This document shows positions 43,582 to 54,595 of a DNA stretch of 64,000 nt, in pieces. Source of the DNA: Viola odorata (taxonomy: Eukaryota; Streptophyta; Magnoliopsida; Malpighiales; Violaceae). Position 1 is the first letter of the stretch; the number at the start of each line of letters is the position of its first letter. A program made the position numbers and the translations under genes. The notes below the pieces were generated by a model. The model was not told where the DNA came from and ran no database searches. It saw nothing but the letters and a program-made list of their open reading frames with translations. The stretch lies in assembly GCA_963691705.1 (NCBI GenBank), contig OY829539.1:44897656-44961655 (forward strand), written 5' to 3'.

Positions 43582-44926
43582 GGTTGCATGGGTTGTGATG
43601 CTTGTACTGGAGGTGATGGGAAATGCGTAGGATTTTGAAGCGCGATATTGGCAGCAGGCGGCGAGGTAAAAGGAAAGTAGGTAGGTTGATATAGTGATGG
43701 CAAAGGGTAGAGTGATGGCGATAAATAAGGTGGAGGTGGTGGAAATGGCTGCCCCTGATGGGCTTGGGGAGCCACAAATCCAACGTCTCTCTTTACGATG
43801 GATGCTTTCCTTGGCGCAGATTCGGATGCCGAAGGCATGATTCGTCCTGACTTAATCCCTTGCTCGACTCTTTCGGCAATTAGGACCATGTCGGAGAAGC
43901 TGTTTGAAGGATTCGAGATCAGGTAGGTGTAGTAGGGAGCTTTGAAGGTGTGCAAGAAGATCAACAAGAGTTCCTTGTCGCTTAAGGGTGGAGAGATCCT
44001 TGAAGCCAACTCTCTCCACCTCTGAGCATAGGTTTTCACGGACTCGCCGACTTTCTTTTCCATGTTTTGCAGATCCGCGCGGTCGGGTGCTACCTCCATG
44101 TTGAACTTATATTGCCGGTAGAAGGCATCGGATAAGTCTCTCCATGTCCTGATCCTGGCTCTGTCTAGCCCCATGTACCATGTTAGGGAGTGTTTGGTCA
44201 AGCTTTCTCGGAAGAGATGAATCAACAACGGCTCGTTGTGGATCACCTCTGCCATCTTGTTGCAGTACGCTCTGAGGTGGGTCTTTGGGCATTCTATCCC
44301 GGTATACTTTTCGAAGTCAGGGATTTTGTACTTCGGCGGTACGATGATCCCGGGGACCATACACATATCGGCGGGGCCGGTAGGGTCAAATGGATCAGCC
44401 CCTTCAATTGCTCGGAGCCTCTCCTCGACTAGATTCAGCCGGTCACTTTTCGGTTGCTCGGCCCTGATGAGAACTGCGGTTGTGCTGGGTTGAAAGTGAG
44501 GAGCTGAGTTCCCACAGATCCGGGAACCGTGCTCGGAGGAATAGGAGGGAGATACAGGTTCTCTGGGTGGGCCTAGCTCTTGCTGGGGTCCGCAGCAGGG
44601 TTGATTGAAAGGTGCTGAAGCGACGGGGAGATCTCTTCGCCCGTCTTAACTGGAGGACTTGCAGCGTTGGGTACAGTGAAGGGACTAACCCATCTCCAAT
44701 GGCCCGGGGGGGCGGAAAGCGGCGGGAGTACCGAAGGTCCTGCGACGGTGAGTGAAGAGGAAGGTCTGTTTGTTTGAGGGGGATCAAAACCCGGTGGCAA
44801 TTCGGTGACAGTTTCATCCCTTTCCTTTTCAGCCCTGGCGGCCCTTTCCGTAGTGATCCTAACTTGCTCCTCTAACTCAGCGATTCTAGCTGTCAGTACT
44901 TCGTCGGTCTTGGCCGGTTCAGTCAT
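43582..44926 (-). pseudogene. Gag of the Ogre element, truncated
   Basis: Starts MTEPAKTDEV with a coiled-coil N-terminus (ARIAELEEQVRITTERAARA). A TAG at 44575-44573 and a frameshift near 44450 precede the long frame from 44366. The capsid-like core is clear: KYKIPDFEKYTGIECPKTHL, then LSLTWYMGL-type sequence (HSLTWYMGLDRARIRTW), LSDAFYRQYKFN and VKTYAQRWREL. A proline-rich segment follows. The rest of Gag and protease are lost where the minus LTR begins. Open codons beyond 43582 belong to that LTR, creating a chimeric 438-codon frame. Confidence 0.85.
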
Positions 44927-45718
44927 TTTTCGCTTTTGAAGTCTAGTTAAAGGGAGCCTGTGCGGAGTAGCTTGCTTCCGAGGAGCTATCGTGAACCTGA
45001 AAAAAGGGAAAAAACACAAAAAAGAGTGAGTACAAACGAGGATACGCAGGTGACGTGCAATCCCGAGGTCTCCACATTTGCTCATTCACTTTCCGGCTGC
45101 ACTTTCATTTGATATTTTCAGGGCGGTCGCGGAGGCGAGATATCCTGGTTGTTGACGAGATATGAAGGAAGCCTCTATACATTCCGACGATATGACACAA
45201 ATCTGAGATGCTAACAGCGAAACCCAAATCAGCAGGGGCAACCAATGCTGTCATGCTAGGGGGGTCTCTTTCATACTGTGCTTGCAAATGACGCAGGGCC
45301 TGATGCCTAGCGAACCCAACTGAGGGGAGGGATGACAATTTATGCTAAAGATTTTTATTTTTTTTTGCGATAAGCTAAGAGGATAGGGTCATGAGCGAGC
45401 GCTACTTGGCTGTTTTTTTCGAATGTTTGGTCTGATTTTTTCGATTTTTTAGTGAAATGATCGTGTTTATCTCGGAGGGATTTTCTCTTTCTTTTTTGCG
45501 ATGGTCTTTTGAGTTGTATTTGGATGGATAATTGATATGGAAAAGATGAGGCGATTTTAATAAATATCCGAAAGAGTATGACTTTATTAAAAGCGTTTAC
45601 AAAAGTATGGTAAACTTGCCAACTACCTAAGTTCATCAAAAATGGCTAAGATAGATGAAATTGGGGGTCCTAGCTAAAAGAAAAGGTTTGCCGATATCCG
45701 AGTCTTTCCCTAAAGGTG
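44927..45718 (-). other. Spacer between Ogre ORF1 and gag
   Basis: No conserved gene. On the minus strand a T-rich stretch ending CCTTTTTTCAG lies near 45000, which could be an acceptor for a spliced gag mRNA. Confidence 0.45.
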
Positions 45719-47476
45719 TCAATCCTGGACGTCCGAGTTCTCTTGCCAAAGGTACTCCATCGAAGCCAACTCCCCTTTCTGCATTTCTATCTCAGCTTCT
45801 AACGCGGTAATTCGGCTTTGCAGTGTTTGGCTCTTCCTATCTCCCAGATCTGCTCGAGTAGTCAAGACCCTTATCGTCGAATCCCTGTCTTGGATTATGG
45901 CACTCGACGCTTCTTTCTTGCGGGTTTCACTGCTCAAGCATTCGTTGAAGGCCCTGAGGGCCACCTTCTGTTTTACTGCTTGTACCCGGACAAAATTCCT
46001 ATGGCACCGGTGTACCTCATTCTTCTGGACTTCTGCGTAGCATTGACGTGCTTCGGCAGTATCTCTTTCCTCTGTCATCAGATCTCGCTCTTCCTGCGCT
46101 GCTCGCATTTGCTCTACCACTTGTGCGTAAGCCATAACATCCATTCCTCCACTTACTTGCGATTCTCCTTCCTCTTCTATCGGTTTCTGATTTTCTGGGC
46201 GAGGTAAGACATTGCCGTTGACTCGCTGCAATCTCCACTGTGGATATTGCGGTATCGTCGCTGCAGGGGTAACACGTCCTTTGAGACAAAAGGGGTTGGC
46301 CCAGTCTTGGGCGTATACCTGGATGTTCTGATTTTCTCCAGTGTGTGGCAGATCTGATTTCGTCATGCCGAAAGTCACTGGAATGATTTGGGTGATGCAA
46401 AACTGCCTGAGTATGAGGGCAGGGCAGTAGTGAGCACATCCCCATGCTCCGATTAGAGGAACCCAAGGTAGGGGCCCGCAGCAGACGATAGGATCGGAGG
46501 TTCGCAGCCACTTGGCATGCCAACTGAAGTCCTCTTCTGAGAGGTTTATGAATCGGTCAATCCAGACGTCCTTGTTTTCCATCTCCCATTTATCCGCGGT
46601 CATTGCATTGATAACTCTGAGCAGAGGACATGACCTAATGTAGCTTTCGAAGAAGATGGACTGATCAGGAACTTGCTTGAAGTGGCTGATCAACCATACT
46701 GTCAGTAACTGGGTGCAGCAGGTGAGCTTCCCTTTCCCTTTCCTTCGGCAGGAGTCTAAGGAACCAAAGGTCTCGGCCAAGATGGTTGTTGTAGGATTGA
46801 TGGCATTTACCTCCATCTCGTAAAAGATGTTGGCTGCTGAAAAGTCGATGGCGTTTCTCATCCTCGGAAAAAGGACGAATCCTACAATGGCGAAGGCCAG
46901 AATCCTTAAGCGCCTGGCTCCATTGGATAGCTGAAATCGTGCCTCGATATCCGACCAACACCAAACGTAGTCACCCTCCTTGACACGAGTAGTGATTCCT
47001 AATAGCTTGTCGAGTCTTATTTTTACACTCGCAGAGTCAAGTCGGACATTCTGGTAGATCATTGATATGGGAGATGTGAAGCACATCAAAGCTGAGTACT
47101 CCTCGAGGGTGGGAGTCAAGTCTACTCCTCTGTCGAAAGAGAAGCAATGATAATAGGAATCCCAGAACTTCAGGGCCGCTCGGATGCAACCCCAATCGGT
47201 CTTGACGTCAACTAGGGTCAGTAGCTTTCAATAACTACCCTCAAACTGAGTCTCCTCGCCTTCAGTCAGCTCATTTCTTAACATCCGAATCCTAGTTAAA
47301 TCAAAGTCTACAACCTCTACTTTGATTTTAGTGGTGATGTCAGGGGCGAATCCCCGTTCCAACAGATCTCCTCGGGCAGCTTGATCGTCGAAGCTTCGTC
47401 CCCCGAAAATATCAAATGAAAGTAACGTAGGTGCTGTCATCGCGAATGAGCAAGATGGGCCCTGTGGGACAAACAT
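45719..47476 (-). CDS. Ogre ORF1, one in-frame stop
   Basis: A 585-codon frame upstream of gag, a hallmark of Ogre elements. It is uninterrupted except for TGA at 47230-47228, after GSY. The likely start is the ATG at 47440 (MTAPTLLSFD), or 47476. The N-terminal two thirds resemble the plant family DUF7745 (KFWDSYYHCFSF, then VDLTPTLEEYSALM, then the ARRLRILAFAIVGFVLFPR helix). These are linked to plant mobile-domain-like proteins and have no known biochemical role. The last about 170 residues are coiled coil (QVVEQMRAAQEERDLMTEER onward). The sense orientation distinguishes it from the antisense genes of the Tat element. Confidence 0.8.
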
Positions 47477-47982
47477 CGGAATTTTAAGTGCTAAGTAAAC
47501 TGTGCGTGTGAGAAATCCGCAGTTCGTATAACAGACAAAATCACGTCAGTATGCTAACAAGACAAATAGAGCCACGACAAACAGTTATAATCATGATGCA
47601 CGTGCTGGGGCTCTGATTCCGACACCTCTAACTGGCTTGAATGGTTCCCGGATGATACCATGAAAAGGTCCCTAAAGTGTCGTCCAGTGTCCCGATTCCT
47701 TGCGAAATCGAGTAACCTTTCGACTGGCTTTAGGGGTTCATCCGAGTTGGGGTTGGTGAACACTACCTAGGACACGTGTCCTAGGGCGTCACTACTACCC
47801 TCCTATTTTGGTAATTGTCCCCTGGGTGTAGGGCGCTATGAAATGCATATGACAATTGATAAAGCAAATAAATGAATAGACCAGCAATTGATCAAAGCAA
47901 ATAAATAAACACATAAACACCTCTCTAAAAAGATAAAACTGGCTCCGACCCTAAGAAATGCTCCCCAGTGAAGTCGCCAAAC
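47477..47982 (-). other. Leader and primer binding site of the Ogre element
   Basis: About 0.5 kb between the 5' LTR and ORF1. Directly inside the LTR the minus strand reads TTTGGCGACTTCACTGGGGA (47962-47981), the primer site typical of Ogre elements, usually assigned to tRNA-Arg. Confidence 0.75.
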
Positions 47983-48909
47983 TGTCGCGCCCCACGAAAA
48001 TCGACAAAGAAGTCGTTTGCGAGTGTGCAACGAAATTTGGGACCTTACAATGCTCAGCGTAAACAGACGCCTCGCAACATGCAATGAAGTCGCCACCCTA
48101 ATTTGGTTGCTAGGTTTAGGGAACCTTAATCGTCATGGCATAGGAAATATAATAAGTAAAAAAAAGGCACAAAAAAGGGGTCTGGACCCCAGACAAAAGG
48201 TTCGGATCGTATTATGGTCTCGGGAAGGTGTTAGGCACCCGAGTCACATCCAAAAACGGTTACCGGTTGATGAGAGAGGTGTTTTTAAAAGGTGTTTGAT
48301 GAAAATGCGTTTTGTTTTGAAAAGGGGGACCCTCAGAGGAATCGTCACTTTAGTCTTTTTTATCATCGTGACGTTCAGGAATAATTAATCGTTGAACGGG
48401 GTTACCGTTTGATCGTCTTTCGGACGGGGTTATCGTTTATCAAGACCGATTAATTATTCTTGACCGTAACGTGATGGGGCTGAATTTTCTGTAAGACTGA
48501 ATGAGCGTCCTCTATGTCATCATCGGGCCATGCATGATTAGATTGATTGCTATGTGAACCTATCATGGATTGCTAACAGAGTACAAATTTAAATGATTGA
48601 TTTTAAAGTGGAAAAACTGATGTGGGATCGAAAGTCCCCATGTACATGCAGTCAATATATGCGAGAATTAAAATCACATGAACATGGCATTTTAAGCAAC
48701 TCTTTAAACACGTTGTTCATGTTGGTTGATTTTAGTTCTAGAAGTTCTATATATCATGCGTACGATTGATATTTACGAAAAGCGTTGAATAAATAAAAAG
48801 GAATCGAAAGGCGTACTTTCGAGCGAAGCTTGAAATTAAAACCTACAAAATGAGAGTATTAGCGATAGCTTGAGAAATAACTATGCAATTTTATGAGTGC
48901 GAAAGTTTA

Positions 48910-49590
48910 AATGACAGTTAATTGCATACGAGAAATGATGGATTTCACGCATACGAAAGTGAGATGCTGAGTTTGATAAAATGATGACAGTTGATTGTAT
49001 GCGAAAAATGATGGATTTTACACATACGAGATTTAAATGATGGGTTGATCGCATGCGAAAAATGATTGATTTTACGCATACGAGATTTAAATGCTACGTG
49101 ATTGCATGCGAAAAACGATTGATTTTAAGCATGTGAGGATTTAGATGCTACGTGATTGCATGCGAAAAATGATTGATTTTAAGCATGTGAGAATTTAAAA
49201 GCTACGTGATTGTATGCGAAAAATGATTGATTTTAAGCATACGAGAATTTTAAGATGCTACGTGATTGCATGCGAAAAATGATTGATTTTAAGCATGTGA
49301 GAATTTAGATGCTATGTGATTGCATGCGAAAAATGATTGATTTTAAGCATACGAGAATTTAAGCTGCTACGTGATTGCATGCGAAAAATGATTGATTTTA
49401 AGCATACGAGAATTTAAGATGCTACGTGATTGCATGCGAAAAATGATTGATTTTTCGCATACGAGAATTTAGATGATACGTGATTGCATGCGAAAAATGA
49501 TTGATTTTAAGCATACGATAATTTAAGCTGCTACGTGATTGCATGCGAAAAATGATTGATTTTACGCATACGAGAATTTAAAGTGATGAT
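48910..49590. repeat. 56-bp hairpin repeat array in the Ogre 5' LTR, about 11-12 units
   Basis: Same unit as in the 3' LTR, with about one copy fewer. Confidence 0.92.
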
Positions 49591-49621
49591 ATGATTGCAG
49601 AAAAATTGAATGCAGTTGACG

Positions 49622-50020
49622 ATTCAAAGGGGATTTAAAACAGTTGGATAATTTGCAGAAAGTAAACAGCTGATATTCGCAGAAAATAAAACAATTGATA
49701 TTTTGCGGAAAATAAAGCAATTGATATTTGCAGAAAATAAAACAATTGATATTTTGCGGAAGAATTTCCAGCAGTTTGCGAAAAAGTAAAGCAGTTGATA
49801 TTGCGGAAAATAAAGCAATTGATATTTGCAGGAAATAAAACAGTTGATATTTTGCGGAAGAATTTCCAGCAGTTTGCGAAAAAGTAAAGCAGTTGATATT
49901 GCGGAAAATAAAACAATTGATATTTGCAGAAAATAAAACAGTTGATATTGCGGAAGAATTTCCAGCAGTTTGCGAAAATTAAAGCAGTTGATATTTGCGA
50001 GAATTAAAATGCGACCGACC
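49622..50020. repeat. Second repeat array in the Ogre 5' LTR
   Basis: Counterpart of the 30301-30700 array, built on CAGTTGATATT and TTGCGGAAAATAAA. Confidence 0.85.
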
Positions 50021-51075
50021 ATGTAGGCGGTAAAATGAATAACTGAATTTAAATTGCCAAAAGTAAATTGCGGAAATTTAAAGTGCGAATAATTGAAACA
50101 GTTGATAAGTGCAGAAATTTAAACAGTTGATAGGTGCAGAAAATTAAACAATTGATAGTGCGAAAAATAATCATACGAAGCATACGAATTATTTTACGAA
50201 AAAGCGTGATCCGAAGTTTTCGGAAAGAATTGAAATTGGGCTGGGCCCACTTGAAAAATGACAAAACATTGAAAATGGGCCAGGAATGGTTCCTGGCCCA
50301 AAGGAAAAATTTTAACGGTGATGGGCTTGCCTTACGTGAACAGTGCCGAAACATGGCACTGTTCATCGTCTTCCTTGGTCGCCGGCGCTACTGCCGGCGG
50401 CCAAGGTCCGGCTGCCCTTGCCCGTTTCGAGCGATCTTCATACCGAAACGCTCGTCTCCTCGACGACGTCTCGACCGTACGAAGCTCGAATTTTAATACA
50501 AAACCTACCGAGTTTAATTTCAAAAAAACGATCGAACCGTTAATTATCGAAAACTATTTAATTCGCACAACCTAGCTAACGATTTTCAAAATTGAAAGCA
50601 TGTATTTAATCTACACTCCGTATGTGAATTAATGGCATAAAAGAAAGCAATTTATTTGCTTGGAATCAAGCCAAACGAATTTAAAAAGAAAACGTGCATA
50701 AAATAACGAAAATGCTAGAGAGAGAAAGCTTACTCTCAAGCTTTTGAACTTTGACGATCGATGCTCTAAATGGACTATCAATCAAGGAGAGGGAAGAAAG
50801 CAAGGAAGCTTGCTGTTTTTGTGCCCGTTTGAATGAAGACAGTGACTTGTATTTATAGGCAGAAATCGCGTGAAGAGAGGGAGAGAGTGGCTGCGCGTGG
50901 TGGCCGTTCCTCGTGCTGGCGTAGGTACGGCCGTGAGGTGGAGGGTCTAGGGGCGTGTGATGATGGTTGAAGCGACGTGAAACGGCCTGGACTGGACAGG
51001 AGCAGGCTGCTCGGTGGCCTGCTCCACTGTTTTCGCACATCCATGGTGTGCATGCACCGTGGCTTGAAAAATAGC

Positions 51076-51123
51076 CAACCGTTGATCTGGTTGACTATTT
51101 CTAGTTGACCAGATCAACGGTTG
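51076..51123. promoter_or_regulatory. 21-bp inverted repeat upstream of the Ogre TATA box (5' LTR copy)
   Basis: Identical to the copy at 31752-31799. It lies about 220 bp upstream of the TATA box in the direction of Ogre transcription, so in the U3 promoter region. Confidence 0.8.
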
Positions 51124-51810
51124 TGATCAACTTGAGTTTTAATTTATTTAAATGGCCTCGAGCCGAGTCTTGCGAGCAATCGTTCAGACTTTTCGAACCG
51201 AAGGTACCTGCACGTAGAGACAAATACGATGAGTCTAACCGTATACAGCGAATAATGAAAATTTCTCGTTTGACGTGTTTATTTTCTCGTTCAAAAGCGC
51301 GAAACGCGGGAACGAAAAAATAAAAACGTTACGCCGAAAATTACACGAATCGCTGTAGACCGTTGCGACCAGAAAAAAATCTAGCAACTAGTTGATGGAA
51401 AACATTTTTAAGTCAAGCTATTGTCCGAGCAGACTTACTCGGGTCCAATAAAAGCTCGAATAAAAATAATAATAAAATAATAAAAATACTAAAAAATGCG
51501 CTAAAACCTCAAAAATCCTAAAATTCATGAGATGATCAGAAATGGAGAAAAAACTAGCAAACGACTGCCGGATAGTTAAAAATATGAGCTTTAAGGCTAA
51601 AAATAATATTGACAATAATAATGAAAATATGTGCCGAAAGATTAAAAATGCGATTTCGAAAGCTGACGATGCTAACGATGATGCTAAAATGCAATGAAAC
51701 ACCTAAAAATGCTAGCGACAATAAATTAACTGAAAATGACTGTAAATTAACTAAATAACAGAAATGCTAAAATTGATTAAAAAAATGGCGTCAAAATTCG
51801 GGTATCAACA

Positions 51811-51815
51811 GCATG
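51811..51815. repeat. TSD GCATG, right of the Ogre element
   Basis: Identical to 28583-28587. Confidence 0.93.
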
Positions 51816-52542
51816 TCTCTACTTGGGTTGATCATTTGCCATTTATTGAATTTGCTTACAACCGTGTTGTCCATTCCACTACTCATTACTCACCGTTTGA
51901 ACTTGTTTATGGGTTTAATCCTAGGACTGTTTTGGATTTAACTCACTTACCTTTGAGTGATGTTGTAGGTCTAGATGGTGCGCAAAAGGCTGATTTCGTG
52001 AAGCATTTACATACCAAGGCAAAACAGAACATTGAACGCATGAATGAGAAAGTGGCGCTTAAGCGGAATGAAGGAAGGAAACTTGTTGCGTTCAATGTAG
52101 GCGATTGGGTGTGGCTGCATATGAGAAAGGAGCGCTTTCCAGCCCAACGCAGTGGCAAGATATCCCCGAGAGGAGATGGGTCATTTCAGATTGTTGAGAA
52201 GATCAACAATAATGCTTACAAACTCGCGTTACCTAGTGAGTATGGTTCCATTAGTTCTACTTTCAATGTTTCTGACTTGAAATTGTTTGATGTAGGGGAC
52301 GAGTATGGACTTGATGGTGATGTTGATTCGGATTTGAGGGCGAATCCTTTTGAAGGGGGAGGGAATGATGTGAAGACACGTATCGACATGCCTCTACCAC
52401 CTACTGGTCCAATGACACGTGTGAGGGCTAGAAAGCTTCAAGATAAGTTGTCATCCCTCATCTACAAGGAGCTGAAGTGCGAGATGACACTTGAGGATGC
52501 TACGCTTCGAGAGAAGGTTCCACGCATACAGGGGCGGAGCCT
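51816..52542 (+). pseudogene. Integrase C-terminus of the CRM-like element
   Basis: Resumes the integrase after the Ogre insertion. It holds HLPFIEFAYNRVVHSTTHYS, FELVYGFNP, then the C-terminal GDWVWLHMRKERFPAQ and RGDGSFQIVEKI segments and STFNVSDL. The frame then crosses the polypurine tract and the LTR start (52366) without a stop and ends within the LTR. No chromodomain of the classical kind follows STFNVSDL; the end is acidic and then TRVRARKLQDKL. This last piece is open for its full length. Confidence 0.9.
52351..52365 (+). other. Polypurine tract of the CRM-like element
   Basis: TGAAGGGGGAGGGAA lies immediately before the 3' LTR start TGATGTG. It is coding as well, being inside the integrase frame. 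Confidence 0.85.
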
Positions 52543-53049
52543 TTAAGAGACTAGGGGGAGCCACTGCCCCTGCAAACTTTTTGATTTTTATTTATTATAT
52601 ACATTATTAAATATATATATATGCATTAATAATATAGTTAAATATCTCACTTAAAAAAAATAAAAAACTTCATATCTCTCTGACTCTCTCTCCCGATGCT
52701 CCTCCTCCTCCTCTCCCTCTCCATCTCCAACCCTCCCTTTCAATTCCAATTAAACCCTCAAATCACCACCAAATTCTCTCAAATTTTGAACCCAAACTTC
52801 TAATCCATCACTAATCAAAACCCAATTTTCAATTTGTATGAATAAACACCAAATCTTACTGAATTTTGAAATCCCCAAATATAAACCATAACCTTCATTT
52901 TTCCAGCTCCTCCTCTTGTATCATCTCCAACACACCACCGCGTCCCTAAGACAACCTCCTCCTCCCGCTCCATCACCGGCGCCTTCGTCGCCCCACCACC
53001 AAAACTTCTCCTTTGACGTCCGACCTCATCTCTCTTGTGGATGCTATAG

Positions 53050-53265
53050 TATGTTGTCGGTTCTTCATTTAATTTTCATTGTCGGTTCTTGATTTAATTT
53101 TTGTTGTTGGTTCTTGATTTAATTTTCATTATCGGTTCTTGATTTAATTTTCATTATCGGTTCTTGATTTAATTTTTGTTGTTGGTTCTTGATTTAATTT
53201 TCATTGTCGGTTCTGATTTAATTTTTATTGTTGGTTCTTGATTTAATTTTCATTGTCGGTTGGGT
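53050..53265 (+). repeat. 25-bp minisatellite inside the hAT element
   Basis: About eight units of TCGGTTCTTGATTTAATTTT followed by CATTG or TGTTG. Confidence 0.93.
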
Positions 53266-53442
53266 GCCTTATTTTAATTGATTTCACATTCTATGTTTGC
53301 TGGATTGGAATTGAAATGGGTAAATCATGAAAATTATGAAAATTCACATTGATCACTTGTAAATTGAAATGTGTAAATCATGAAAATTATGTTTGCCACT
53401 TTGATCACCTTGTTGATTCACATTTTCGTAAAATCTCAGATA

Positions 53443-53541
53443 ATGGGCAAGAGAAAACAGCAATACCTCGATTCATTCTTTAAAAAACAAAGTGTTCAAT
53501 CCGAAGCTAGCACACAATCGGATGTTGATGTTCAATCCTAA
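53443..53541 (+). pseudogene. hAT transposase first-exon remnant
   Basis: ATGGGCAAGAGAAAACAG opens a 32-codon frame (MGKRKQQYLDSFFKKQ) that matches the usual start of TTF-type hAT transposases. Directly upstream is a TCTCAG acceptor-like site. A stop follows at 53539 and nothing else of the transposase is left. Confidence 0.65.
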
Positions 53542-54590
53542 AGTAGAGAACAATTGTAAAAGGTACGTATATTGTTTGAATTCTAATGTATAATTATTGT
53601 TTGTTAAGTTTATCTAAATATTTGTTATTTAGTGACGGATACATATACTCTTTAAGCATTTTTCCAATTTTTCGTTCAGCTCGCTTGCCTTCCCTTTAAA
53701 ATACCCCAAAAAAAAAAATTCGAGGGCAACCCCCACACCACTAATCTCGTCCCCTCAAACATTAAGGTCAGGACCCGCCACTGCACGCATAGTCAACCTA
53801 CTCACCATCACGTTGTACGACGGTGATTCTGTTGGGTAGTAGATTAACGCGTATATGGAACATTCTTCTCCATCTATCAAGTTCGATATATACTGCAACA
53901 TGTCAAGGAGCACGGGCCCAAGTTTCATGAGGAAATCCCGAGACATTTGGAAGATACCCCAAACCCTAATCCGAGGTGTGGGCGAATACCAAACCCTAAT
54001 CTGGGTGCGCGGCGCGAGGACTCATTGTCCTCCACGCGCTAGGACTCCTTGTCCTAAGGCGAGCTGGCGCCTTTTCCCCTTGTCTGATTTTAAGACAGCA
54101 ACTGTCCTTTTATTTATTTTACTTAATTAGTTAATTAGACAATTTAATTAATTAAGTTTTTCACCTTATTTAGAATTCCTATTTTGGATCCGATTAGGGT
54201 TGTAAGACATTACATAAGGAGTGGTTGGCCTCCTTTTTTTGGTTGGCTTTTATTTGATAATTTCAGAACCTTTGTTCTTTAATATTTGCCCATTGTTCAA
54301 GTGCTAAACACTTGTTCTTCTTGAGTCCGCAATACTTGAGTCGCATACAAGTAAATCCTTGGAATTGCATTATTGTTTCGTTTCTCTTAGTGTGATTCTC
54401 ACATTGTTGAGTCTAGTCCTAGGAGTTCGATACAAGATTCTTGACTTGAAATCGATTAGGGCTCTTAGCGCAGGTTAGCTGAGTGGTCTAAGCTCGTACT
54501 CGTCGAATTCATTATTTCCTCATCGAAATCCATCCTTGAACAACGATCAGAATTACGTGCTACGCATCCTACACAACTAGGATCGTATCA

Positions 54591-54595
54591 AGACC
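54591..54595. repeat. TSD AGACC, right of the CRM-like element
   Basis: Matches 6964-6968. On the minus strand the Athila gag frame crosses the empty site without a break when one copy is removed. Confidence 0.93.

Larger units (their letters stand above)
28588..51810 (-). mobile_element. Ogre-type Ty3/gypsy retrotransposon, 23.2 kb
   Basis: Flanked by GCATG (28583-28587 and 51811-51815), with LTRs of 3899 and 3828 bp. In minus order it has 5' LTR, primer site, ORF1 upstream of gag, gag, a damaged protease region carrying other LTR remnants, an intron, RT, RNase H, archaeal-type RNase H, integrase, a 4.5 kb 3' region, polypurine tract and 3' LTR. Great size, long LTRs, ORF1 and the spliced intron before RT are diagnostic of Ogre elements. 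The three TSD-defined insertions nest cleanly, and this one interrupts the chromovirus integrase. Confidence 0.93.
47983..51810 (-). repeat. 5' LTR of the Ogre element (3828 bp)
   Basis: Begins TGTCGCGCCCCACG on the plus strand and ends GGGTATCAACA. It carries the same arrays and inverted repeat as the other LTR. The minus-strand TATA box CCTATAAATAC is at 50849-50859. It differs from the other LTR by one repeat unit, some small indels and scattered substitutions. Confidence 0.93.
52521..53791 (+). mobile_element. Non-autonomous hAT transposon with TSDs
   Basis: The 8-bp duplication CACGCATA (52521-52528 and 53784-53791) flanks an element at 52529-53783 (1255 bp). Its ends are CAGGGGCGGAGCC and the imperfect inverse GGACCCGCCACTG, typical of hAT elements. 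It is AT-rich inside, with a 25-bp minisatellite and one short transposase-like exon. It most resembles deletion derivatives of plant hAT elements whose transposase has a TTF-type zinc finger. Confidence 0.9.
6969..54590 (+). mobile_element. CRM-like Ty3/gypsy chromovirus with three nested insertions
   Basis: The element runs from LTR (6969-7949) through leader, gag, protease, RT, RNase H and integrase to a second LTR (52366-54590), with TSD AGACC. Without the Tat element, the Ogre element and the hAT insertion it is about 7.6 kb. The gene order and the RT and integrase sequence fit plant chromoviruses. The integrase tail extends into the 3' LTR and no classical chromodomain is visible, which points to the CRM clade; I cannot exclude a close relative. 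The two LTRs differ by roughly 10% by eye, so this is an old insertion. All coding regions are broken. Confidence 0.88.
52366..54590 (+). repeat. 3' LTR of the CRM-like element, split by a hAT insertion
   Basis: Starts TGATGTGAAGACACG and ends GGATCGTATCA. It is 962 bp after removal of the hAT element and one TSD copy. A deletion of about 20 bp in the GGCGCGC region and many substitutions separate it from the 5' LTR. Confidence 0.9.

Noticed and set aside
45818..46207. Plus-strand frame of 129 codons opposite Ogre ORF1
   Set aside because: Shadow of ORF1, with no independent features.
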